From Apoderus coryli (lineage: Eukaryota; Arthropoda; Insecta; Coleoptera; Attelabidae): 64,000 nucleotides of DNA. The translations under genes were made by a program, and so were the position numbers. Shown here in pieces: positions 1 through 11,919 of the stretch (position 1 is its first letter; every line of letters begins with the position of its first letter). The notes under the pieces were generated by a model. The model was not told the origin of the DNA and did no database searches. It saw only the letters and a list, made by a program, of their open reading frames with translations. The DNA lies in assembly GCA_911728435.2 (NCBI GenBank), contig OU452204.1, positions 20,496,430 to 20,560,429 on the forward strand. The letters are read 5' to 3'.

Positions 1-479
1 AAATCTTGGGTATACGTAAGAGTAAAAATTTTAATGTGTATATAAAATTAAAGCCAAGATTTATTATATAGTAGAACTAAACTAATTTTTTGATTGAAGT
101 ATGAAGGCATAAAAACGCATTAGTAAAACTTTAATTTACGATAAACTTGGTTTATATTTAGCAAAATTTGATCGTTGTTATTTGTTTTGTAAATTATTAG
201 TAGGTAGGTAGGTACCATGGTTATTGTAAAGATTTGATGGCCAAGTAATTTTTTTTAAACATATTAAATTGTATACAGAGTGTTTAGTAATGCGATGCAA
301 CGAATAGTTCAGATTCAGGTTAAAATTGAGGCTCAGGTTATGTCATAATGATTGCGTGATAATTCCCTCGTTCGACTTATGCTAGGTGTGTGTCGCATTG
401 GTTTACACACGGTAAAAATTATACGGGAAAAATTATTAGAAGTATGCATCAAGTGATAGGATAGTATAGTCTTCATTTT

Positions 480-1640
480 TTATTTGGACGTTGTTATAAA
501 GTTCCTAGTAGTATAATTATAACATATCTAGAACGCTTAGAAGGTGTTGTAAAGCTCCTAGTACTTAGGAGCTGTTTTAAAGTACACTAGAAGCAGTTGC
601 GGAGTTTCCAGATTGTTTACAGGTTGTTATAAAGTTCCCACAAGGTTAGCAAGTTATTCTATGTAGTTCAATAGGTGCAGAAGTTACTGAAAGTCCATTC
701 TAACGTTGTAATTAGATCTCAAAGATATTCAGTTAAAGTCTAAAACTTACTCGAACGATTGGAAGTTGTTGTAAAACTCCACCAGAAAACCATTATATTT
801 AGATCTGTTATTAAAAGTCGGCATGAAGTTACAGGATAGTCTAGTCTTCGTGTTTTTTTTTATTTGGAAGTTGTTATAAAGTTCCTAGAAGGTTGAAAAC
901 TTCTTATAATGCCTTAGGTTTGTCACATGTTTGTTTTTAAGTTTGTAATACGTTAGCAAGTTAATCTATCTAGTATAATAGGCTCATAAGTTACTGAAAG
1001 TCCATAGATAATTCTGAAGTTGTAATTATATCTCAGAGACATTGAGATAACGTCTAACACTTACTCCAAACGCCTGAAAGTTGTTATAAAACTTCACCAT
1101 AAATACATTATATGTAGATGTGTTATTAAAAGTAGGCATCGAGTTACAGGATCGTCTAGTCTTATTTTTTTTATTTCGAAGTTGTTCTAAAGTTCCTAGA
1201 AGGTTTAAAACGTCTTTTAATGCCTTTAGGATTGTCACACGTTTTTTTTAAGGTTGTAGTACGTTAGCATGTTATTCTATCTATAGTGTAATAGGCTCAT
1301 AAGTTACTGAAAGTCCATAGACATTCCTGAAGTTGTAATTATATCTCAGACACATTCAGATAAAGTATAAAACTTACTCGAAAGCTTGGAAGTTGTTGTA
1401 AAACTTCACCAAAAAACCATTATATTTAGAATTCGTATTAAAAGTAGACATCAAGTTACAGGATAATCTAGTATTCGGTTTTTTTATTTGGAAGTTGTTA
1501 CAAAGTTCCTAGTAGATTAAAAAGTTCTTATAGTGCATTTTTTTTAAGTGTGTAGTACGTTAGCAAATTATTTTATCTAGTGCAATAGCCTCAGAAATTA
1601 CTGAGAGTCCATAGAACATTGAGTTTAAAGGAATTTGTGC
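480..1640. repeat. Tandem satellite, about 310-bp unit
   Basis: Four imperfect copies of one unit lie head to tail. A phrase like GTTACTGAAAGTCCAT recurs near 681, 990, 1302 and 1590, and GAAGTTGTTATAAAGTTCCT recurs near 486, 866, 1178 and 1486, giving a period of roughly 305-315 bp. Shorter GTTGTAAA..CTCC sub-motifs recur inside each unit, which suggests the unit grew from a smaller ancestor. Copies differ by many substitutions, so the array is old. No coding frame is conserved. Confidence 0.8.
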
Positions 1641-1649
1641 ATAGCCGGT

Positions 1650-3040
1650 AGAATCTTAGACGAGAAGTTGGAATGAGCAGTTAATCCTGGCTAATTCTTG
1701 ATTCTCCTGCGTTTGCTAACAGCTAAGGACAATCCCCTCTAAATCCACCACTGCTTACCATAATAAATTCACGAACAGTTGATAATTTTTTTATAAAATG
1801 TTCTGATTTCAATTCACTCTTTTATTTAGTAATTTTTTATAAACATCTCAAAAGTTACAATTATTTGGTGTTCAGTAGATAATCCAAAGTAAGCAAACCG
1901 GAAGCAATACCATAAATCTTTCGTTGCATTGCAACAAGTGAGCAGGTCAGTAAGAAAAAATAAACATACATTGATATTTAAAAAAGAAGTCAGGAAACTA
2001 TTTTAACCACCATGAATATATTCTATAAAATTTATTAAACATTTAAATATCTAAAATAGTTGAACTCACCAAAATTACTTCCGCGTAAAACAAACTCCCA
2101 AATCAACAACAACTTTCATCCATCGATCTCAATAAGTTACAATGCAAGTCAATGTTTTATCAAAATAAATAAATAATTCATCATTATGAAGGGATGAGTC
2201 ACTGTGAGTTATTTTTCTGTTTGTGTAATTTGGGGTAAAAAGGGCGCCGGTTATCAAGTCGTCGCGACGTTCATTCGCGTACTACGTATAACAACGGTTG
2301 TGGATCGTCTGCGCCCACACTGGGGAAACGCCAGGCAGACCAGCTGGATAGGATGCTCCAGGATCGGAGTAGGATAATCACATTCGACAGGATTGTACAC
2401 ATACAGGTAGTTTTTTTTTATATAATTGGATTAGGTGAGTGATATTGGTTTGAATTGAGATTTCAGTTAAATTTGTTTCATGTTGTGGTAATTCTTGAGA
2501 CAGAGGCGTGCATATAGTGTTATCTATAGGATCAGGTTGCATATTTAAACTTAGATTTCATTGTTTTTTGTTTGAGAGAATTTTTTAATTGTATGAATGT
2601 AGTCTGCTACTTACTTATCTTTTAAAGTGAAAATCTATTCTGTATTGTTTTCAAAGTTCCCGTGAAAACACGCGATTCATTTAGGTGTTTATCTAAAACT
2701 GAACCAATTTTTCTAAAACCGACTCACCATTTTCATTATGTCCACAAAGAGGAAGGTTACATCTCCCACATAATTTTTATTTTTGCCCCTTCATTATGAA
2801 TACTATTTGTGCTGCATGCTCTTTACTTCAACAAGACACAATATTGACAAAGGAAATCTCACCACCTCTTGGTCATGTTTTGGAGAATTTTCATCCCTAT
2901 CAAATATTAACCACAAAACAAACCAAAAACTGGTGACCTTGGGCGGGATATTTCTTGTTTATCTTTTTAAATAATGACCAGGGGCGTGCGGTTCTTGTAC
3001 GCAAGGGAAGCACTGTTTCCACTGTGTAAAGGCTCTAATA
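1650..3040. other. No gene seen apart from a GC-rich patch
   Basis: AT-rich sequence without a recognisable protein or transposon, other than the GC-rich patch at 2232-2412 listed separately. The short open frame at 2783-2974 has no domain-like composition. Confidence 0.5.
2232..2412 (+). other. GC-rich patch with open frame ending at a donor-like site
   Basis: A sharply GC-richer block sits in AT-rich surroundings. One plus-strand frame stays open from just after a TAA near 2232 through residues TLGKRQADQLDRML and ends at ATACAG|GTAGTT near 2408, a good 5' splice-site match. It could be a 5' exon or promoter-proximal CpG-type block of a neighbouring gene, or a fragment of a GC-rich repeat. 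I recognise no domain, so this is a coding-potential observation only. Confidence 0.25.
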
Positions 3041-3189
3041 CCAGGGTTGCCTTTTATATTTCGGGATTTGGCAACCCCGGTGTTGCATTCTGGCAACTGA
3101 CAGCTCTATCGTAAAGTTGGACATTTTTGAGGTTATACGTACCAACACGTTTTACATACGAGCGCTATTTGTGTTGTTTACAGTAATTT

Positions 3190-3786
3190 AGAAGATTCAT
3201 CTCGGCTCAAAAATTGAATTAAATCGTGAACATTTTCGTGCGATTATTTTTTACAACTTTTGACGTGGATTAACTCAGCAACAGCAACTTAATTCAATTT
3301 TTGGCGATGAAGCTCCATCAAGGACCAGTGTTTATCGATGGTATGGTGAATTGAATCGTGGTCGTAGTTCACTCCAAGACGAATTTCGTGAAGGTCGTCC
3401 ATAATCAGTTGTTGTTCCGAAAACCATTGATATTGTGCGCGAACTGATATTGCATGGGACCTATCAAGCGATTGAGACAACCTTAGGCATTAGTGGGACA
3501 ATTCACATTCAATATTGCATAAACGTTTGACTGTCAAAAAAATTTGTTCGCGTTGGATCCCACACAATTTGTCAACCGCACAAAAAAAGGCTCGTGTCGA
3601 TTGGTCGAAAGAAATGCTCAAAAAATACGATCGCGGTGATTCGAAACACGTCTATGACATCGTGACAGGTGATGAATCATGGATTTACGCGTATGAGCCC
3701 GAAAGTAAACAGCAGTCGACTGTATGCGTGTTTCAAGATGAGCCAAATCCAACAAAAGTTGTTCGCGCACGAAGCACATCCATTGG
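3190..3786 (+). pseudogene. Degenerate mariner transposase, N-terminal half
   Basis: Plus-strand frames resemble mariner transposase in order: FGDEAPSRTSVYRWYGEF (helix-turn-helix region), LQDEFREGRP, KTIDIVRELI, then TVKKICSRWIPHNL, RVDWSKEML, VTGDESWIYAYEPESKQQ. Frame changes near 3300 and 3500 and a stop after REGRP break it. VTGDESW is the usual first catalytic-Asp block. The second and third catalytic Asp blocks are absent because the 3' half is lost. Best guess at subgroup is a mellifera-like mariner; that part is inference. Confidence 0.75.
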
Positions 3787-3792
3787 TTCAAA

Positions 3793-4683
3793 CCGAGGGG
3801 TAAACCGCGACCCAAAAGTCTGTACACCCCATTGGACATTTCCCATTAATTATACACATTGGCGCATACATTGTGTCATTGTCTCATTGGACTTTGCATT
3901 TGCTCGCATTAGTTTTTTAAAATATTGAATTGTCTCAATTGGGCCACATTGGCTTTACAATTGGCATTGCGTTGGCTCAATTTCCCAATAATTTGCACTA
4001 TTTGTCCACTAAAATAGGCCCATTGGTCTCTATATACGACTGGCCACTAAAACTTATCCCTACAATATCTAATTAATCTGTACCTAGTTAATATAAATGA
4101 ATGCGTATTTCGTTTGGTATTTCGTACCCTTGTAGTACCTTATTATTATTATTTTTTATTAAAAGTATTATTGATTGTTGGCACATTTTGTCACTAGAGA
4201 TTCGTCTGACACTGTCAATTAAATAGAATTATTATATAGTTTTGAAAGTATTCAAATAATATCAAACGATCAAAGTCAATCTACACCCAGAAGCAATTCG
4301 TCACTTTGCTGGTATCATGATCGTTTTGCTGTTGGTGCAAGAAAATGTACGCCATCGTGTTTTTGGGAGGAAAACCAAACAACCAGGGTGTAATGGCGGA
4401 TAATTCCTCTGGTTATTTTCAAAGCCGCTTATTTTATGTTCGAGATATATAAAATAATTTAAAATTTTTAATAGATACAGGTAGCGAAGTAAACGTTTTG
4501 CCACATAATTTATTTCAAACCATAAATGATGCACTTGGCCTTAATTGGTTGTTCATTAGTCTATTGGTCATACAAATTTCAATAATTTCTCACATTGGTC
4601 AATAATTGGCACCATTGGTTACACAATTTGTTGCCATTGGTTCGAGGTTGTACACCACATTGGCCCCGCGGTTTACCCCTCGG
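3793..4683. mobile_element. 891-bp TIR element with iterated ATTGG motifs
   Basis: Perfect 17-bp inverted ends CCGAGGGGTAAACCGCG (3793-3809 and 4667-4683) are flanked on both sides by TTCAAA (3787-3792 and 4684-4689), a likely 6-bp target-site duplication. It interrupts a mariner relic. ATTGG occurs 14 times, all on the plus strand: seven copies in the first 250 bp and seven in the last 150 bp. No transposase frame is present, so it would be non-autonomous. Superfamily unknown. Confidence 0.75.
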
Positions 4684-4799
4684 TTCAAACGCATGCAAAA
4701 GTGTATCTTCATGGGCAATATTTTGAAAAACAATAAAGGGATTTTCGATGATTTGTTTTTGTTCTCTAATCCCGAAATATAAAAGGCAACCCTCGAAAT

Positions 4800-5635
4800 G
4801 TAGTAGCCTAAGTTGTATTTTACCTTTAAACATTTTTGAATTAAATCTAAATTTCAAGGGCTGCGGCCAATCGTTAAAAATTTTATAGGCATTACAAAAG
4901 ATAAAGTCTGTTGGGCAGACAATTTCAAGATGTAATCATTAAGATTTTTAAACAGTTGATCACAAGAAAATCAGCTTGATTTAAGACATCGATTCTTTTT
5001 TAAAATAAAATCAGTACTAGCGTCCTCTCTCACCAGACGTGCTGTCCCTGGGGTCCAACCTCAAACCCTGCTTTATTAAGCCAATGTATCATAGCGATCT
5101 TACAGAGATATCTAATACTCCCCATCCATTGGATGATACTGTACGTTTTATTACAGAAAATAGATAGAAACTACGTTCTAACAAATTTTCTCATACTTTT
5201 TATTTCAGTGTATTGATGATCGCATGCGCTCAACAAGTATTTTCCTGTTGTAGATCCTTTTACTGTTCGAATAAAAACATTATCATATCGTTTTGATCTA
5301 TATCTTTAACTACCTACGTTTCATTTTGTTGGGTTTAGGTAAGTAAGTAGTAGTAGTAGAGGTCGTTCCTCCTTTTTTATCTATAATTCATAAGATAGAT
5401 ATTGACCAGACCCTAGAAAGGATATTTAAATTTTAATTCTAATATAAGCAGCTTTGTTGTTGTTAGGCTAAATAATTAAAGAGCAAAAAAATCCCGATGG
5501 CAGCCAGTCGGAAAAGTACATTTTCGATTTATATATTTTTTATTACTTTTATACTTAAATATGGAGAGCTATTCGTGTCTCGAGGGCAACAGTTTATTTT
5601 GGTTTTGTTGATTTTTTTTAAGATCAACAATTTAA
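4800..5635. other. No gene seen
   Basis: AT-rich DNA. I see no coding frame, RNA gene or bounded repeat here. Confidence 0.5.
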
Positions 5636-5639
5636 AAAA

Positions 5640-6016
5640 AGTGCCAATAACAAAATGAAAAGAAAATATTTTTCAAATGGCCATGTTCCGCTATCTGAAA
5701 ACCAATGTGTTTTAGTATCCCGTGTGCCCTCCAGCAGCACGAGTGACTATTTGGCATCTTCTTGGCATAATTCTCAAGAGTCTTCGAATGTCTTCCTGTG
5801 ATATACTGTGCTACTCCTCGATTAGGGCTTCTGTTAATTGCTGCAGGGTTTGAGATGCATTTGGACGACGTCGAACAGGTCTGTCCAATATATCCCATAA
5901 GGGTTCAATTGGATTGAGGTCAGGGTTTATCGCTGGCCAATCCATTTTATGAATTTCATGCTCGTTAAGAAAATCTGTAGTAATCGCAGCAGTATGAGGC
6001 CTTGCATTATCTAATA
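5640..6016 (-). pseudogene. Tc1-like transposase relic, C-terminal part
   Basis: On the minus strand a frame carries DNARPHTA followed 34 residues later by the Glu of NPIEPLWD, the second and third residues of a Tc1-type DD34E triad, with PAINPDLNPIEPLWDIL between. The C-terminus continues in a shifted frame (HSISQEDIRRL, PRRCQIV). The N-terminal DNA-binding part and first Asp are missing: a plus-strand jockey 3' end abuts it at about 6012. It is a dead fragment. Confidence 0.8.
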
Positions 6017-6697
6017 CTGTCACGGATTTGGGAGTCGTCTTTGATTGTAGGTTTGCATTCGCTGAACACATCAGTACTAAGGCGTTGGAGGCGAGTAAGG
6101 CTTACGGTTTTATTGTCAGAATCTGTCGAAATTTTAATAATATTCATTTTGGAGTCCTCTATATTCAGTATAAGATTTCAGTTGAAAAGGTGGAGCGGAA
6201 ATTTCTGATGTATCTTCCTTATAAAATTGACGGTATTTATCCTGAAAGAGGTATTGATTATGGATATTATCTTAGTAGGTTTAGTTTAGTGACCTTAGAA
6301 TCGAGAAGACTGTTGGCATTTGCACATTTCTTTTGGAATTTAATTCATAATAAAATTGATTTTATCTCCCGAATGAATGGTCGCCAGAATTTCACTTTTG
6401 ATCGTAGTCGATCACGAACCAATGTTTATTATTCCATAATCAACAACATATCTGCTGACTGCGATATTTTCATCTGTTCTCGGGAACATTTTGATCGATG
6501 TATCTTGGGGAATTTATAATTTAATCGTCTCATTGATGTTTATGGTAATTTTTTGTTATTTTATTATTTTCTTACCTATATTCAAGGATTATTTGTTATT
6601 GTTAGTATGTATTATTGTATATGGTTTTTACTTAGTTCTTATATCAAGATAATTTGTTTGTTTCTTGCTGTTAGACAATAAATGCTATTATTATGCC
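6012..6697 (+). mobile_element. jockey-like non-LTR retrotransposon, 5'-truncated 3' end
   Basis: The frame DLGVVFD...FAEHIST..ASKAYGFIVRICR..., then VEKVERKFLMYLPYK, is the thumb/C-terminal part of a jockey-type reverse transcriptase and stays open to a stop at 6519. A 3' UTR follows and ends in AATAAATGCTATTATTAT near 6690. The YADD box and everything upstream are missing, consistent with 5' truncation on insertion. It is related to the copy at 14905-16123 (shared YGFIVR...ERVQRKFLKYL region). Confidence 0.75.
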
Positions 6698-6878
6698 TTT
6701 ATCTAAGAAAAGGGTCGAACAGTTTCATTTATTCTTCGTAGATATATGGATAGAACAATTTATGTTCTTGAAGTAATCAATTTCGAAAAGGAGTGCTATG
6801 CAATTCAACGATAACTGAAAAAACGACTGCTCCACAAAATGTTTATATTTACTTGTTCAAACTATGTTAACCAAACAT

Positions 6879-6909
6879 GTTTCGAGACTCCCTGCGGTCT
6901 CATCATCAG
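6879..6909 (-). ncRNA. Hammerhead-ribozyme-like core motif
   Basis: Read on the minus strand, CTGATGA is followed by a GAGAC...GTCTC stem II and then GAAAC, the conserved catalytic core arrangement of hammerhead ribozymes. One extra T separates CTGATGA from the stem. Flanks read ATGTACCA before and ATGTTTGG after. Similar cores occur at 35893-35919 and 54399-54427. Helix I and III pairing is not obvious, so activity is unproven. Hammerhead motifs are known in Penelope-like retroelements. Confidence 0.35.
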
Positions 6910-6914
6910 TGGTA

Positions 6915-8045
6915 CATAAATAAAGGAACCTTCATCATTAAGTACAGGAGATGACATTTGAAATTATGAAACTAGGTTGGTTGGGATGAAACCCAAATTC
7001 AACCAATAATGGTGGAAAATCTTGTCTACTTCAGATGACGAGTTATTCTGTTTTACAAAGCAATGTTTATTTCTGTTCACATACGCTCCAAAAACTATTT
7101 CAATTAATTTCAGTTTGAAATTACTACTCTAAAACAGCTTTGTACATAGATCTGTACAAATAATCGTAGTTGTTGTTTTTGTTTATACATTCAGATGGAG
7201 ATTTGGTACAAGGAGTACAAGTAGTTGTGTTTCATCTTGCTGTACAAATAACTCCAGAAAATTGTCATATTTTATTTTCTGAAGTGATCAAAAGGCTTTG
7301 AATAGTCTGTATAAGCAACGACATATATAGATTGCTCCTTTCATTTGGCCACCTTGTTTCCCAAAGTCAGTTTGAACCCCAGTTTTTTTATTCTTTCACG
7401 AAGTTATCGCCCACGGGGGGTGTAATAAACCTCATCCTTGAAATAACTCAAAATTGACTTATCCCTGCGAGAACAGCTTCAAATTCTGGGAGCCCGTGAA
7501 GCTGCATTGGCTTTAATTGGTCTATTATAAATCTTACAAAAAAGATAATTTTTGAAATTAAATAAGTCATAATTTTGTTAAAACACTGGATCTTATTAAA
7601 TTTTTTTATTTATTTAATTACAATAATTTGAAGCGACATTTTCGCGCCGTGTTCTTATTTTTAATTTTCTGTTCTGTCAAGTCTAAGCTGATGAAATTTG
7701 ATTAGTGCTATTTATAAATTTGCTTATAAAATATAAACCCTTAACAATAACGAACCAATTTTCTCTCCAAGTGGTTCATTTCGCTCGCAATAATTATTCT
7801 CCCCTTATGTCTAAATATAGAAGTCATTAAATTAGGAAAACACATTTGCTATTAATGCTGACATACTCGTAAACATTGTAATGAAAAGTATGTTTGTTTA
7901 CTTCGTTTGTTTCTACCCACGAAGTTTTTGGTAAACAAGTTTATTTATAGAAAAGGGTGTGAAATTTTATATGAAAAATGAAATTGGAAATAAAAATAAT
8001 CCCCATCACGCTCACGCAATTTGCCCCAATTGACTTGTGTGTAAG
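6915..8045. other. No gene seen
   Basis: AT-rich sequence. I find no domain-like frame, TIR pair or tandem repeat. Confidence 0.45.
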
Positions 8046-8049
8046 TAAT

Positions 8050-8240
8050 TGTTGCAGACAGTGTACAATTCGATTGTAGAATTTCACCATGGTCGTCCAT
8101 CAGTCCATCCTCAACTTCCATCAAAATCTGTTGTCATTCTAAAAAACATCAATGTTGTGCGCTGAATAAGAGAATCTTTAACCTACAGTAAGATAGAGCG
8201 ATGGATCAAAAAACAATGTGGTAAGGGTGTAAGTAAGTTC
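8050..8240 (+). pseudogene. Short mariner transposase relic
   Basis: Plus-strand translation gives EFHHGRPSV, then a KSVVILKNINVVR stretch, a stop, then SLTYSKIERWI. This resembles the linker of mariner transposases (GRP, ENI..VR.LI..D, TYREIE). No catalytic motif or TIR is recognisable, and the similarity is judged by eye. Confidence 0.4.
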
Positions 8241-8319
8241 TAAACAAATTCGACTTAGGAACTGCATTCTACTAAGCCTTTTTTTCCAATCATACCCCTC
8301 GAATGCGTCCCAATTTCAA

Positions 8320-8505
8320 ATTACAAGACTTTGACATTGTGGATAATTTTGCTTACAGTAAACTTCTATATGCTGAAGATTTAAAATTGTTTGTACGTGT
8401 TAATGATTTTTGTAAGTGTGTTAAACTTCAGAGAGATTTCGAGATATTTTCCACATGGTGTTCTCAAAATAATCCTTCTTTAAACAATAGCAAATGTCCT
8501 TCACC
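8320..8505 (+). pseudogene. jockey-like reverse transcriptase fragment
   Basis: The frame contains LLYAEDLKLFVRVNDF followed by KLQRDFEIFSTWC and LNNSKC, matching the YADD-box palm motif, connector helix and following LN..KC block of jockey-type RT. The second catalytic residue pair reads AED instead of ADD. Homology stops at about 8505. The fragment lacks both ends and is isolated. Confidence 0.65.
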
Positions 8506-9190
8506 CGTAGACAGAAGCCGATACTATATATATTGTGTAATGTGTAGCAATAGATTTAAAATTTTAAATTATTCGCGCGCTTTACTAATATGTGAGTTAG
8601 TGTTTCTGTTGTGCGTGGCGTTGGTGCGCGGCAGTATAGACAGGAAGAACAAATGGTTATGTTGTATTCCGTATTAAGTTGTTGTTGTTTTAGTTATGGC
8701 CAACGACAATCTTAGTGTTTAGTTTTGATATGCTTTATGTATTCAATCCATAGTACCTATTTTAATAAATACAATTAAAATATATGTGACAACTTTTATT
8801 TCTCTAAAGAACACAGTTTACTATAAATGTGTGGATTTGTTGAGGAAAATGTACTGTAATATGTTTGTGCTGGATATCGCAAGTCAGTATGTTGTTTAGA
8901 CGAGTAGATTTTCATAAGAAGAGCACACACATGAACAAATTGACGTTTTGGGAACTATATTTAAAAAATGTTTCGCTTCAAAGAAGACTCACCAAAAGTA
9001 ATAAACCTTGAACTGCGCTGCAGGACATATTTTACACTTGTTTTGATTTTCAGAAACTCTACCCTAACTTAACCCTGTTTTCGTTGAAGATTCGAGTGAA
9101 TAAGGGCTATCACGTTTTATTATTTATCATTTTAATGACGACATAGAATTAAGCTGTTGTGTTTAATGAATTTTACCATCTTAATGTGTT
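8506..9190. other. No gene seen
   Basis: A slightly GC-richer block at 8570-8640 and an AATAAA near 8763 give a vague LTR-like look, but there are no matching TG/CA ends. Nothing else is recognised. Confidence 0.4.
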
Positions 9191-10030
9191 ATGAACTCTA
9201 ATTGTTTAAAAGTGTTTGAAAAAGCTGCAATATAAACAGCGAAACGTCGCATTTTTGATGAAATAGCGTTTTACTTCCAAAGTCCTAAAAACCCAAGCCG
9301 TAGAATTGTTTAGATTGAAGATTAAATGACAAGAAACTTACTGAAAAAAGCTATAACTCAACAAAATTATACTTGAAAATAAGTTCTACAGTTTGTACAC
9401 TTTTTCTAAGATTGTCTATACGATAGAGTCGTTATTGGCTCCAATACTCCAATTTGCGAATTGATACCATGAAATATTTGCCTTCAAAGTTTAATTGTTT
9501 AAAGGTACTTGAAAAAGCTGCAATATAGCCAGCGAAACGTCGCATTTTTGATGAAATAGCGTTTTACTTTCAAAGTCCTAAAAACCCAAGCCGTAGAATT
9601 GTTTAGATTGAAGATTAAATGACAAGAAACTTACTGAAAAAAAGCTATAACTCAACAAAATTATACTTGAAAATAAGTTCTACAATTTGTACACTTTTTC
9701 TAAGATTTTCTATACGATATAGTGGTTATTGGCTCCAATACTCCAATTTGCGAATTGATACTATGAAATATTTGCCTTCAAAGTTTAATTGTTTAAAGGT
9801 GCTTGAAAAAGCTGCAATATAGCCAGCGAAACGTCGCATTTTGGATGAAATAGAGTTTTTACTTGCAAAGTTCTAAAAACCCAAGACGTAGGATGGCTTG
9901 GAACTTGCTGAAAAAAAGCTATAACTCAACAAAATTATACTTGAAAATAAGTTCTATACAATATATTCGTTATTGGCTCCAATTTGACAATTGGTATCAT
10001 GAAACATTGACTTCAAAGTTATTTGAAGTA
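9190..10030. repeat. Tandem satellite, 293/294-bp unit
   Basis: The phrase GTTTAAA-GGT-CTTGAAAAAGC starts at 9204, 9497 and 9791, a period of 293-294 bp. Each copy contains CAGCGAAACGTCGCATTTT and GACAAGAAACTTACTG. Copies one and two are very similar. The third is shortened near 9890 and 9950. About 2.8 units are present. Short open frames inside (9619-9822, 9863-10063) are by-products of the repeat. Confidence 0.9.
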
Positions 10031-10064
10031 GGTATCTGTATTTTTGTTTCTGTGGATCAATAAC

Positions 10065-11915
10065 GATGGCCTTTCTACAAAATGTATCGATTCAACCCGT
10101 TATTTTAAGGTGAACAGAAATCTGTGAGCAAAAACTGAGTAGATGGATACTGCTTGCATCCTCAAACGACGTGAGTTAATAGCTATTTATGTTTAAGTAG
10201 ATTAAATAGAGCTTTATTGAACGAGTTGTCATAATGTACCGAGTTTATATTAAATTGCTTCTAAACGGCAACTTATAGTTTGATTTTCTTCTTGACTTTA
10301 CCAACCAGTTGTCAAAGAGATTTGAACAAATGGAAGAGTTTCTTATAAAAGCGAATGCCAAAGAGATCTAGGAAATTAATTATTTATCGTAGAGTATGAA
10401 ATTAAACACTTGTAGCTTTTTGTAAAGTCTTTTTTTAATTCACAGACTCGAGTTCTTAAATATACAATTAATTACAGAACTTAAGCATAGCCTAAAAAAT
10501 AAAATACTCATATATTTAAATCAATTATTAACTACTGAGACAGCAGTTTAGCTGATGTAAAAGAGCTAGAATAATATTTTAGATATGATGAGCTACGAGA
10601 TATAATAGGTCAAGTTACTTTGGTATTTAAAATCAAATTGTTATTAGTTAGTTTATTAGATACTTCTAAGTATATTATTTAACCAAGGAACATATTTATT
10701 TTGTAATCTATTTACAGAATAATTAACGATAAGTTTAAACAGAAATAATAAATTTGATACATTTTTGAGATTAAAACTAATCCAAATAAGTCAGGGATAT
10801 GCGCTGTTTTTCTACGAAAGACGTGAAGTGGTCACTTCTTGAAAACTACCTTTACTGATAAAATAGCCAGCGACTTTCTGCTCCATTTTGATCAGTTTCC
10901 TAGTCTATTATTTATGTTAAAACATTCTATAATAAAACAAATTCTTTCTTTACAATTCTTGATAATATTAGAAGAGTATACCGGGTATTCCATGAAAGGT
11001 GGACAGGTTAGCATATCTCAGGAAATAATAGTAGTAGGACAATGGAAAAAAAATCTTTTAGGGAAATTCACCATGGAAAGTCGCTGGAAATAATTTTTTA
11101 GTTCCTAACTGTACCGCTAGGGGGCGTAATAGATACAGTAATGCGAAAAATGCATTTTTATTGAGAATTTCGTAATATAAGTTAGAAAAACAATACTACC
11201 ACGGTAATGCTACTGAGATTCGGCATCTTTTTGGTGTATCATTTTTTATTGTAAGGCTTGAAATAAAGGCAGCAGAGAAGGACGAAATTTTACCTATGAT
11301 AATGTCTATAACTTTGGTTTGGCTTAACCGAATGTATCAATCTAATTTTTGTTTAAGAAATCAAGCCTTGCTGATGAAGAAAAAAAATATTTTAAATCAT
11401 ATTTGTATTTTGGGGCTCCGCTACATGGCAATATTTGCATCACCTAAGGTTTTTTTGATTTTTCTTTAAAAACTTAAATGTAATGATACAAATATTTTAT
11501 CAAAAATGAAAAGTAAATTGAATTTGCAACAAAAAAGTCCAAAACCGCACAGGAAAATCTTTAGTCGTTTGAGAGTTATGGCCAAAAGAATGTTGTTCAC
11601 CAAAATTCGTTGAAAAATCATGTATCTTGAATTTTCCGTGATCAAGAATGTCATGGGAAATAAAGAAATAGGTTTAAAATTTATTAAACTGATAGTTTAA
11701 CAAATAAAAATAATGAAAAATCCATTAAAATTACCAAAATGCAGAGCTTTCATAAAATTTGTTAAAAGAGGTAGATCTAGATACCCATGAAACAAAATTG
11801 GGAAGTTTCCATGCATGGAGACAAATAGACAAATAAATAAACGCGAATATGCTGCTAAATACCCTGACTACGATTCCACACCACACGTTTACACTCCATC
11901 TACTTTGATGGTCAA
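10065..11915. other. No gene seen
   Basis: AT-rich. The open frames at 10839-11093 and 11466-11654 have low-complexity compositions and no recognisable domain. Confidence 0.45.
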
Positions 11916-11919
11916 CTTC

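Larger units (their letters stand above)
3041..4797 (+). mobile_element. mariner-family relic, split by a second element
   Basis: Terminal inverted repeats match at 3041-3070 (AGGGTTGCCTTTTATATTTC) and, inverted, at 4767-4793. Between the left TIR and 3786 the plus strand encodes broken mariner transposase, including the VTGDESW motif that carries the first catalytic Asp. An 891-bp foreign element (3793-4683) interrupts it. After that element only about 80 bp remain before the right TIR, so the catalytic C-terminal half is deleted. The element is dead. Confidence 0.75.

Noticed and set aside
3515..3928. 137-codon frame taken as one gene
   Set aside because: Only its first 90 codons are mariner; the rest reads into the inserted TIR element.
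8503..8820. Possible solo LTR (TATA-like string, AATAAA, ending ..ACA)
   Set aside because: No TG start, no inverted tips and no target duplication could be found.
9190..10030. CRISPR-like direct repeats
   Set aside because: Units of 293 bp without spacers in a eukaryotic context; plain satellite.
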